The position numbers and the translations under genes are program-made. Positions 1 to 5,110 of a stretch of DNA of 6,120 nucleotides are shown here, in pieces; within the stretch, counting starts at the first letter, position 1; each line of letters begins with the position of its first letter. Location of the stretch: positions 1-6,120 of the forward strand of contig MHDW01000192.1 in assembly GCA_001803645.1 (NCBI GenBank). The letters are read 5' to 3'. Below the pieces are notes generated by a model, which had not been told where the DNA came from, did not search any database, and saw only the letters and a list, made by a program, of their open reading frames with translations. This DNA is from Nitrospirae bacterium GWC2_42_7. GTDB lineage: Bacteria > Nitrospirota > Thermodesulfovibrionia > Thermodesulfovibrionales > UBA6898.

Positions 1-829
1 GCATCTCTCATACACAGAGTTTTTTAGAAAATATGCGCTGCCAGTGCCGGAAATCTATTTTTTTGATCATCTGAATTCTCTTGCGCTCTTTGAGGATCTG
101 GGAGACCTCTCGCTCTATTCATGGCTTAAGTGTAAAAAATCCGAAGTAAGGATCGAGCAAATATACAAAAGTGTTCTGGATATACTTATAAATCTGCATA
201 CTGTTGTAACAAAAAATTCCTCTGAATGCCCGCTCCTTGAAGAAAGAGTTTTTGATCTTGATCATATCAGATGGGAAACAGATTATTTTATAGAAAGATA
301 TGTTCAAGGAATAAAGGGCATTGCAATAAAAGATATTGAGAATTTAAAAAAAGAGTTTGACAATCTTGCCGCAACAGTCAATTCATTTAACAAATCTGTT
401 ATACACAGGGATTTTCAGTCTCAAAATATTATGATCACAAAAAAAGAAATACCAAGGCTTATTGACTACCAGGGAGCAAGGATCGGTCCCCCTGCATATG
501 ATGTTGTTTCTATTTTATGGGACCCTTATTTCAAACTCGAAAACGAGATGCGCGAACGTTTGCTTGAATATTATATTAAAAATATGAAAGCTACTAGTTC
601 AGGCGAGTTTGATGAAAATGCTTTCAGGCAGACACTCATACCTTGCAGGCTCCAGAGGCATATGCAGGCGCTCGGTGCTTATGGTTTTCTCTCAAAGATA
701 AAAGGGAAAACATATTTTCTGAAGTATGCGCCACTTGCGCTCGAATATCTTTCTGAAGAAATAGAACATTTTCAAAATGAATATCCAGTGCTTTACACCG
801 TTGTGAGAAATCTGCGTGAAAAAACTTAA
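1..829 (+). CDS. APH/COG3178-type small-molecule phosphotransferase, 5' end cut by window edge
   Basis: This is a kinase-fold phosphotransferase of the aminoglycoside phosphotransferase (APH) superfamily. It most resembles the COG3178 group that includes cell-wall sugar kinases of the AmgK type, which phosphorylate the anomeric position of N-acetylmuramate or GlcNAc. The reading frame is open from base 2, and residues before the GTG at 44 (reading ...RKYALPVPEIYFFD) fit the family, so that GTG is internal and the true start lies outside. Visible parts are the hinge-like segment LFEDLGD (bases about 86-106), the catalytic loop HRDFQSQN with HxDxxxxN geometry (His at 404-406), and the metal-binding IDYQGARIGPPAYD, whose Asp is at 464-466. 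The nucleotide-binding N-lobe, roughly 60-70 residues, is missing. The stop overlaps the next gene by 14 nt. The family call is secure. The sugar substrate is inferred, and a MurU-like nucleotidyltransferase nearby would support it. Confidence 0.85.
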   Translation, partial: HLSYTEFFRKYALPVPEIYFFDHLNSLALFEDLGDLSLYSWLKCKKSEVRIEQIYKSVLDILINLHTVVTKNSSECPLLEERVFDLDHIRWETDYFIERYVQGIKGIAIKDIENLKKEFDNLAATVNSFNKSVIHRDFQSQNIMITKKEIPRLIDYQGARIGPPAYDVVSILWDPYFKLENEMRERLLEYYIKNMKATSSGEFDENAFRQTLIPCRLQRHMQALGAYGFLSKIKGKTYFLKYAPLALEYLSEEIEHFQNEYPVLYTVVRNLREKT

Positions 830-1343
830 GATAGATTTTGATGAAATACAGAAAGCTGCAGAAGACACTGAAAGGAATGCCTTTGATTATTTTCTGGATA
901 CAGAAACCGGAGATGTTATAGTCCTTTCACAAGATATTATTGTCAGGGCAGAGCAGACACTTGAAGAAGCATACGATGAAGATATGGCAGACTTTGATGA
1001 AGTCCATTTTGATGAAGTTACAGAAATTCCAGACTGGATGGAAGACGAGGTCGAACTTGCTCTTAATATTTTTCTACATGATAAAGATCGCTATGAGAGA
1101 ATACCAGAAAGAATTCATAGTAATGGATACAGCGCAATGAAAGAATTCTCGGACACCATTGAAAATCTTCAGCTAAAAGAACATCTCCTTGCAATTCTTG
1201 ACGGCAAAGGCGCCTTCAGAAGATTTAAAGATGCTCTTGAACCATACCCGAAAGAGAGAAAGAAATGGTATGGGTTTAATGCAGCCTTCGCAAAGAAAGA
1301 CATAGAAAAATGGTTAAAGACAATCGGTGTAGAAGCCGAATAA
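816..1343 (+). CDS. UPF0158 family protein
   Basis: This 175-residue soluble protein belongs to the UPF0158 family, whose function is unknown. Recognisable family blocks are FLDTETGDVIVL (residues 26-37), ERIPERIHSNGYSAMKEF (94-111), GKGAFRRFKDAL (130-141) and ERKKWYGF (147-154). A strongly acidic stretch lies between residues about 50 and 80. There is no signal peptide or membrane segment. The start is the GTG at 816, which gives the short family-like N-terminus MKKLKIDFDEI. A weak GAG purine patch at 805-807 sits 8 nt upstream. The first 14 nt lie inside the end of the phosphotransferase gene, which suggests translational coupling and a shared transcript. Length is close to that usual for the family. 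The family assignment is confident, but no molecular role can be given. The link to the upstream kinase rests on position only. Confidence 0.87.
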   Translation: MKKLKIDFDEIQKAAEDTERNAFDYFLDTETGDVIVLSQDIIVRAEQTLEEAYDEDMADFDEVHFDEVTEIPDWMEDEVELALNIFLHDKDRYERIPERIHSNGYSAMKEFSDTIENLQLKEHLLAILDGKGAFRRFKDALEPYPKERKKWYGFNAAFAKKDIEKWLKTIGVEAE

Positions 1344-1348
1344 TTTTA

Positions 1349-1378
1349 TTTGATTAGTTTCGTTATCTACTAAACAAA
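1349..1378. repeat. Imperfect inverted repeat upstream of the methyltransferase
   Basis: TTTGATTAGT (1349-1358) and ACTAAACAAA (1369-1378) are reverse complements except for one position. They are separated by a 10-nt loop and end 6 nt before the ATG at 1385. The AT-rich stem would be weak in RNA and no U-tract follows, so it does not look like an intrinsic terminator. It could be an operator or a leader hairpin covering the ribosome-binding region, or it could be chance in AT-rich DNA. Confidence 0.4.
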
Positions 1379-1384
1379 AGCAAC

Positions 1385-2149
1385 ATGACACGCAAAACAA
1401 ATATCATCAATCAGTCAATGAGGAAGATCCTGCAAAGAAAGGAATACGTCAAGGTTTCAGGAAGCTTTATTCCGTCATCCGATAGAAGATGGTGTGGTCC
1501 TGAATTTAAGAGCGATGCTTTTTACTTAAAATCTGCCGAGGCAGAAGCTAATCGCCTAATCGACCATTTTCAATGTACTGAAAAAAGCAGGGTATTGGAT
1601 ATTGGCTGTGGCCAAGGACGCCTGCCGATAGGTATTCTTCGTGTATTGGGTGAGATCAACTACTTAGGAATGGATGTTCACCAGGAGTCTATTGATTGGT
1701 GCAAGCGCTACATCGAACAAGCTCACCCTTCTTTCAAATTCAAACATCTTGATATATACAATGAAAGATACAATAAAAATGGTTCTAAGATAGATGATAA
1801 TTTTCGTTTTGAGTTAGAGCCTGAGAGCATTGATGTCATCTATCTGTTCTCGGTTTTTTCTCATACTGTTGAAGAAGATATGAGAGCATACCTGAGAGAT
1901 TGTTCACGTATTCTCGATAAGAATGGCAGAATGTTTTTCACAACTTTTATTGAAGACAATGTTCCGGATATTTCAATAAATCCGGAAAACTATCATGTAA
2001 AGTGTTCCGGCCCTCTGCATGTTGTGAGATACGATAGGAACTATCTGGTTTCTATCCTCGATGAATATAAGCTCTCTATTCTCAATTTTACTCATGGAAC
2101 AGAAACAGCCGGTCAGAGCGCCATCTATTTAGGCAAGAAAAACGGTTAA
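1385..2149 (+). CDS. Class I SAM-dependent methyltransferase
   Basis: This 254-residue protein carries a Rossmann-type SAM-binding domain. Motif I is VLDIGCGQG (residues 70-78). Motif II is LGMD, with the acidic residue at Asp97 expected to hold the SAM ribose. HLD (121-123) follows, and the motif IV-like strand SIDVIYLFSVFSH (148-160) comes next. The first about 60 residues include RWCGPEF, a substrate-side cap often seen in methyltransferases encoded in surface-glycan clusters. The C-terminus (TAGQSAIYLGKK) completes the sheet. There is no signal or membrane segment, so it should be cytoplasmic. The ATG at 1385 is the first start after an in-frame stop at 1355, but no Shine-Dalgarno sequence precedes it. 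Met12 is an alternative start that also lacks one. The gene sits 41 nt after UPF0158, so it may be co-transcribed. Arginine codons lean somewhat more to CGN than in the first gene, which is weak evidence of a different history. The acceptor substrate cannot be told from sequence. Confidence 0.85.
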   Translation: MTRKTNIINQSMRKILQRKEYVKVSGSFIPSSDRRWCGPEFKSDAFYLKSAEAEANRLIDHFQCTEKSRVLDIGCGQGRLPIGILRVLGEINYLGMDVHQESIDWCKRYIEQAHPSFKFKHLDIYNERYNKNGSKIDDNFRFELEPESIDVIYLFSVFSHTVEEDMRAYLRDCSRILDKNGRMFFTTFIEDNVPDISINPENYHVKCSGPLHVVRYDRNYLVSILDEYKLSILNFTHGTETAGQSAIYLGKKNG

Positions 2150-2182
2150 CCCAAAAACTGCAATTGTGTGAAAAAAAGAATG

Positions 2183-3007
2183 TCAGAGATTGTGGATAAA
2201 CTTCTCAAGCATTACCTTGTCAGGGTCAGCCATATCGAGGAACTCAACTCCTACATTATAACCATGTGTACTGCTTGAAGACGGAACAATAGATGCTATG
2301 CGTCCCTTGATCTTAATGGGTTCGTCTTTAGTGGAGGTTCGTATCTTCATGAAATAGTTCCCGTCAACATTCATCTGCCTACTGCTCTCGATCAGCATTC
2401 CGCCGAGGCTGATAATTTTTACGCCAAGGACTTCATGACGGTTGAGCAAGGCCCTTTCCCCATATTTGATGTAGTAACGCAACGCACCCGGCGTAAAGGA
2501 ATCATTTACAGTCCTACTGTCCGGCTCTCCGTATGTACGCATAAAATCCTTCAGCCTGACAATCTCTTCAAATGTAGGAGAGGTAAACGAGAGCCCTGCC
2601 AGGTATCCTCCGAACATCTCTTCGCTGTTTTCCTGCTGTTGTTTCCATTTGACCGTGCTCAGAAGGGAAAGAGGGTGCTCCCGATCCTGAATGCGAAGAA
2701 GATACCTGCCGCCGACCGGAATGTCCTTGATAGTAAAAATGAGGGCACCACTTACGCTTAGATTCTTAAACACTACTTCCTCAGAAAAAACCATATGAGC
2801 GTGGACATTTTTCCCTTCAAGAGGGTGGCGCGGATAACGTCTTTTGCGTGCATAGTCTTTGTTATCAGTACTAATAATGTTATCCACATTCTTCGTGCCA
2901 ACTTTTTTGGCCTGTTTAAGGGATGCGGTCAAAGGGCTGCTTGCAGAAGATTCAGCCTTTCCGGGGAAGAGCCATCGCACTGATCTAATTTTTCGTAAAA
3001 TACCCAT
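2183..3007 (-). CDS. PilZ-domain protein (canonical PilZ plus degenerate second PilZ-like domain)
   Basis: This 274-residue cytoplasmic protein is a probable cyclic-di-GMP effector. After a basic, Ser/Lys-rich N-terminal segment (1-50), a PilZ domain spans about residues 52-157. It has the RxxxR switch (R56 and R60 in RRYPRHP), the (D/N)xSxxG motif as NLSVSG (82-87), and the usual strand YLAGLSF (135-141). A second PilZ-like barrel spans about 172-273. IISLGGML occupies the place of the (D/N)xSxxG motif but its first residue is Ile, no clear RxxxR is present, and YNVGVEFLD (250-258) matches the family end strand. The second half probably does not bind ligand. The ATG at 3005-3007 is the only ATG before Met72. 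Its purine run AAAAAAGAG abuts the ATG, so the spacing is poor for a ribosome-binding site. The gene converges on the methyltransferase with a 33-nt gap and is divergent from yceH. No effector domain or export signal is present, so the output partner is unknown. Confidence 0.88.
   Translation of the reverse strand: MGILRKIRSVRWLFPGKAESSASSPLTASLKQAKKVGTKNVDNIISTDNKDYARKRRYPRHPLEGKNVHAHMVFSEEVVFKNLSVSGALIFTIKDIPVGGRYLLRIQDREHPLSLLSTVKWKQQQENSEEMFGGYLAGLSFTSPTFEEIVRLKDFMRTYGEPDSRTVNDSFTPGALRYYIKYGERALLNRHEVLGVKIISLGGMLIESSRQMNVDGNYFMKIRTSTKDEPIKIKGRIASIVPSSSSTHGYNVGVEFLDMADPDKVMLEKFIHNL
2191..2199 (-). promoter_or_regulatory. Perfect DnaA-box-like 9-mer (TTATCCACA on minus strand)
   Basis: TGTGGATAA on the plus strand is the complement of TTATCCACA, the high-affinity DnaA box sequence. 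It lies in the last codons of the PilZ gene (Phe-Ile-His-Asn). The match is exact. Function is unproven, because single boxes occur by chance and the codons are themselves common. Confidence 0.3.
2880..2888 (+). promoter_or_regulatory. Perfect DnaA-box-like 9-mer (TTATCCACA)
   Basis: This is a second exact TTATCCACA, in opposite orientation to the copy at 2191-2199. It lies inside the early PilZ coding region, over the codons for residues 40-43. It is noteworthy mainly together with the other matches in the window. Alone it would be unremarkable. Confidence 0.3.
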
Positions 3008-3041
3008 CTCTTTTTTAAAAGCAATTAGTATTCCAGCTTTT

Positions 3042-3050
3042 TGTGTATAA
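3042..3050 (-). promoter_or_regulatory. DnaA-box-like 9-mer (TTATACACA on minus strand)
   Basis: TGTGTATAA on the plus strand is the complement of TTATACACA, which matches the DnaA-box consensus TTATNCACA. It sits 35 bp upstream of the PilZ start and overlaps the -10 of the candidate leftward promoter. DnaA binding here could therefore influence that gene, but this is inference from position only. Confidence 0.28.
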
Positions 3051-3074
3051 TTTCTCGTCCCTGTTAATTAGCAA
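3044..3074 (-). promoter_or_regulatory. Candidate leftward promoter for the PilZ gene
   Basis: Reading the minus strand, a TTGCTA (-35-like, 3069-3074) is followed after 19 nt by TATACA (-10-like, 3044-3049), about 37 nt upstream of the PilZ ATG. Both hexamers are reasonable, but the spacing is longer than the optimal 17. AT-rich DNA makes such matches common, so this is only a candidate. Confidence 0.25.
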
Positions 3075-3179
3075 TCTTATTGATAATAAACGGAATAGTC
3101 CTTTATTATTGCGGAGAAGGATCTTGTTCAGGTAAAGTTTTTAGGGAACTTGTTACACATATTGGTAATATTTTACATA

Positions 3180-3204
3180 TAAATTGAAAAACCGTAAATT
3201 GAAA
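3180..3204 (+). repeat. Exact 10-bp direct repeat TAAATTGAAA, two copies
   Basis: TAAATTGAAA occurs at 3180-3189 and 3195-3204, separated by 5 bp (period 15 bp). The repeat lies in the divergent intergenic region, upstream of the yceH promoter candidate. It could be a two-site operator for a regulator. A 15-bp period puts the sites on different faces of the helix, and low-complexity AT-rich sequence makes chance plausible. Confidence 0.45.
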
Positions 3205-3221
3205 TCTTCAGGCTCGTCTGA

Positions 3222-3248
3222 TTCGCAGAGGCGAAAAAGACTTTGCGG
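3222..3248 (+). other. Two overlapping, mutually exclusive hairpins
   Basis: TTCGC (3222-3226) can pair with GCGAA (3231-3235) around a 4-nt loop. Alternatively CGCAGAG (3224-3230) can pair with CTTTGCG (3241-3247) around a 10-nt loop, with one G-T pair. The two stems share bases and exclude each other. They lie upstream of the TATAAT at 3273, so they would be in RNA only if transcription starts further left. No U-run follows as an intrinsic terminator would need. Confidence 0.3.
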
Positions 3249-3272
3249 CATTTTATGGGCTAACATTCTATG

Positions 3273-3278
3273 TATAAT
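3273..3278 (+). promoter_or_regulatory. -10 box (TATAAT) of the probable yceH promoter
   Basis: This is a perfect TATAAT placed so that transcription would begin near 3284-3286, about 30 nt before the yceH ATG. The best-spaced -35 position (3250-3255, ATTTTA) is a poor match to TTGACA. The promoter may therefore depend on an activator, or the box may be a chance match. Confidence 0.42.
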
Positions 3279-3304
3279 ATCGTTACATAATTACATCTGC
3301 CTGC

Positions 3305-3309
3305 GGAGG
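3305..3309 (+). promoter_or_regulatory. Strong ribosome-binding site of yceH
   Basis: GGAGG lies 5 nt before the ATG at 3315 and fixes that start. It is the only full-strength Shine-Dalgarno sequence I see in the window. The other genes have weak or no recognisable ones. Confidence 0.8.
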
Positions 3310-3314
3310 TTTGC

Positions 3315-3947
3315 ATGGATATAGTTCTTAATGAAACAGAAATCAGGATAATCGGAGCCCTAATAGAAAAGGAGCTGACAACACCTGAGTACTATCCACT
3401 GTCTTTGAATGCTCTTACAAATGCATGCAACCAGAAATCAAACAGGAATCCTGTTGTCTCATACGATGAATCATCAGTCGAAAACGGGCTGAAGAGCCTG
3501 GCAGAAAAGGGGCTTGTTAAGGAAATGCATGCAGGAAGCAGGGTCACAAAATACATACACTCTCTGCTGGACTTGTACGATCTGTCTGGACAGGAGACCG
3601 CGATCCTCTGCGAAATGATGTTAAGAGGCCCTCAGACAGCAGGTGAGCTTCGTTCCAGGGCAGACAGGATGGCTAAAATTGAAAACCTCGAAGAAGCAGA
3701 AAAAACACTGCAATCTCTAATGGAACATGAGCCTCCTCTTGTTATAAAACTTCCCCGGCAGACAGGCAGAAAAGAGAGCAGGTACATGCACCTTCTTTCA
3801 GACATGCCATTGGAAAGGTCAGCTGTTGAAGCTCCAGCTGAAATTTCTAATGAAACAATCCTTAGACTTGAAGAAGAGATGACAAAACTCAGAGCTGAAC
3901 TCGATGAACTCAAACAGGCATTCGAAAAGTTCAGCGCACAGTTTTAG
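3315..3947 (+). CDS. yceH: UPF0502 (DUF480) family winged-helix protein, YceH-like
   Basis: This 210-residue protein belongs to the UPF0502/DUF480 family typified by Escherichia coli YceH, which folds as two tandem winged-helix domains. Its biochemical role is not established. The first domain (about 1-85) contains the family signature [20 protein letters not shown] (residues 9-28), followed by [16 protein letters not shown] (32-47). The second (about 86-165) contains [16 protein letters not shown] (104-119) and ends in the family block around [10 protein letters not shown] (151-160). A heptad-like helix at 178-206, rich in Glu, Leu and Lys, predicts a C-terminal coiled coil, which would suit self-association. 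Length is typical for the family. The start is fixed by a GGAGG 5 nt upstream. It is divergent from the PilZ gene, and dgt follows 92 nt later with a promoter of its own. Winged helices suggest nucleic-acid binding, but this is inference. Confidence 0.92.
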   Translation: MDIVLNETEIRIIGALIEKELTTPEYYPLSLNALTNACNQKSNRNPVVSYDESSVENGLKSLAEKGLVKEMHAGSRVTKYIHSLLDLYDLSGQETAILCEMMLRGPQTAGELRSRADRMAKIENLEEAEKTLQSLMEHEPPLVIKLPRQTGRKESRYMHLLSDMPLERSAVEAPAEISNETILRLEEEMTKLRAELDELKQAFEKFSAQF

Positions 3948-3991
3948 TTATACTATATCATTCTTCAAAAACCTTAGTGAATCTATGGAAA

Positions 3992-4020
3992 TTCATTTTC
4001 TATTCTGTTTTTCGGATAAT
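3992..4020 (+). promoter_or_regulatory. Candidate sigma70-type promoter of dgt
   Basis: TTCATT (3992-3997) and GATAAT (4015-4020) are separated by exactly 17 nt. The -10 matches the consensus at five of six positions and the -35 at three. Transcription would start near 4026, about 14 nt before the ATG at 4040 and after the GTG at 3977. That supports the shorter dgt start. Confidence 0.45.
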
Positions 4021-4039
4021 CTGGGTTAAAATAACCGGG

Positions 4040-5077
4040 ATGACCATACGCGAAGAAACAGAAGAACTTGAGAGAAAAATCCTTCATAAAAAAGCTGCTC
4101 TCAGCTCCGAAAGCAAGGGCCGTGCTATAAAAGAAGAGGAAGGCGAAATTCGCACATGTTACCAGCGCGACAGGGACAGAATAATACACTGTAAATCTTT
4201 CCGAAGACTGAAGCACAAAACACAGGTCTTTCTTGCCCCGCAGGGCGATCATTACAGAACAAGGCTTACCCATGTGCTTGAGGTATCTCAGATTGCAAGA
4301 ACAATATCAAGGGCCTTGAGGCTTAATGAGGATCTAACCGAAGCGATAGCATTGGGACACGACCTCGGGCATACGCCGTTCGGACATGCAGGAGAAATGA
4401 TCTTAAGAGAGATCCATCCTGGAGGCTTTGAACATTTCAAGCAGAGCCTCAGAGTCGTGGATTTTCTCGAACGCGATGGACAAGGATTAAATCTCACCCA
4501 CGAAGTGCGCAACGGGATCGTGACACATTCAAAAGGCAAGGGACTTATCATCCCTGACAAAAAAAAGGACCGCTCTGAAACCCTTGAAGGCCAGGTTATG
4601 CGCGTCTCTGACCTTATAGCATATGTCAATCATGACCTTGATGATGCGATCAGGGCAGAGGTAATAAAAGAATCTGATATCCCTAAGAAAATAGTTAAAA
4701 TCCTCGGGGACACCCATGCAAAACGGATAGATGTTATGGTCAAGGATTTTATTTACAGCTCACGCGAAACAGATAATGAAGAGCTTAAGATGAGCAAAGA
4801 TATTTCAGAGGCTGCTTATGTTCTAAGAGACTTTCTTTATGACCGTGTATATGAAAGCCCGGTAATTATCAATGAATTCAAAAAAGCAAAGAAGATATTG
4901 AAAGATCTTTATGAGTATTATCTTGAGCATATTAAAGAGCTTTTTACTGCGATACCTGTAGAGAAAAAACTCAATAAACACCGGATGGTATGCGATTTCA
5001 TCGCAGGCATGACAGACAGTTTTGCGCTTATGACCTATGAAAGAATCTTCCTGCCCCAACAATGGACCGTATTGTAG
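4040..5077 (+). CDS. dgt: dGTPase-like deoxynucleoside triphosphate triphosphohydrolase (type 2, HD domain)
   Basis: This 345-residue HD-superfamily enzyme is expected to cleave dGTP or other dNTPs to a deoxynucleoside and tripolyphosphate, thereby tuning dNTP pools in the cytoplasm. All metal ligands of the HD motif are present: His78 in RLTHVLEV, His107-Asp108 in [11 protein letters not shown], and Asp191 in [11 protein letters not shown]. The N-terminal segment [22 protein letters not shown], split here as [10 protein letters not shown] (44-53) then [12 protein letters not shown] (54-65), and [10 protein letters not shown] (69-78) are family hallmarks. The length fits the short type 2 subfamily rather than the about 500-residue enterobacterial enzyme. 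I chose the ATG at 4040 because [13 protein letters not shown] matches family N-termini. The GTG at 3977 would add 21 hydrophobic residues and lies upstream of the candidate promoter. No good Shine-Dalgarno sequence is visible. Exact nucleotide preference cannot be read from sequence. Confidence 0.93.
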   Translation: MTIREETEELERKILHKKAALSSESKGRAIKEEEGEIRTCYQRDRDRIIHCKSFRRLKHKTQVFLAPQGDHYRTRLTHVLEVSQIARTISRALRLNEDLTEAIALGHDLGHTPFGHAGEMILREIHPGGFEHFKQSLRVVDFLERDGQGLNLTHEVRNGIVTHSKGKGLIIPDKKKDRSETLEGQVMRVSDLIAYVNHDLDDAIRAEVIKESDIPKKIVKILGDTHAKRIDVMVKDFIYSSRETDNEELKMSKDISEAAYVLRDFLYDRVYESPVIINEFKKAKKILKDLYEYYLEHIKELFTAIPVEKKLNKHRMVCDFIAGMTDSFALMTYERIFLPQQWTVL

Positions 5078-5110
5078 GCCTGCCAAGGCATGTCTTCGTA
5101 AAATAAATCA

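Larger units (their letters stand above)
3008..3314. other. AT-rich divergent intergenic region between the PilZ gene and yceH
   Basis: This 307-bp stretch has no open reading frame worth calling. It is AT-rich, especially 3011-3100 and 3150-3205, and should hold the control signals for two divergent genes. Visible elements are a TTATACACA 9-mer on the minus strand (3042-3050), a possible leftward promoter, an exact 10-bp direct repeat (3180-3204), two mutually exclusive hairpins (3222-3248), a TATAAT at 3273-3278 and a strong ribosome-binding site at 3305-3309. I could not match the central part to any riboswitch consensus I know. Confidence 0.6.

Noticed and set aside
2144..2151. Palindrome GGTTAACC at the methyltransferase stop, as part of a terminator
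   Set aside because: It is only 8 bp with no loop and no U-tract, so it cannot form a useful hairpin. It is probably chance.
2435..2983. Two plus-strand open frames opposite the PilZ gene
   Set aside because: They are shadows of a gene with clear PilZ motifs, and their predicted peptides look random.
3150..3300. A cyclic-di-GMP or other known riboswitch upstream of yceH
   Set aside because: The conserved core segments of the classes I know are absent, so the hairpins are listed only as unclassified structure.
3632..3913. A 93-codon Ser-rich open frame on the minus strand
   Set aside because: It lies wholly opposite yceH. The Ser/Leu-rich composition is what the complement of Glu/Lys-rich coding produces, and nothing in it resembles a protein family.
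3977..4039. An N-terminal membrane anchor on the dGTPase from the GTG at 3977
   Set aside because: There is no ribosome-binding site, the segment contains a promoter-like sequence, and the ATG at 4040 gives the family-typical N-terminus and length.
4288..4629. A 113-codon minus-strand open frame
   Set aside because: It is fully antisense to the conserved catalytic core of dgt and has no recognisable domain or ribosome-binding site.
5078..5095. Short GC-rich inverted segments (TGCC/GGCA) after dgt as a terminator
   Set aside because: The stem is four base pairs at most with a tiny loop, and no T-run follows.
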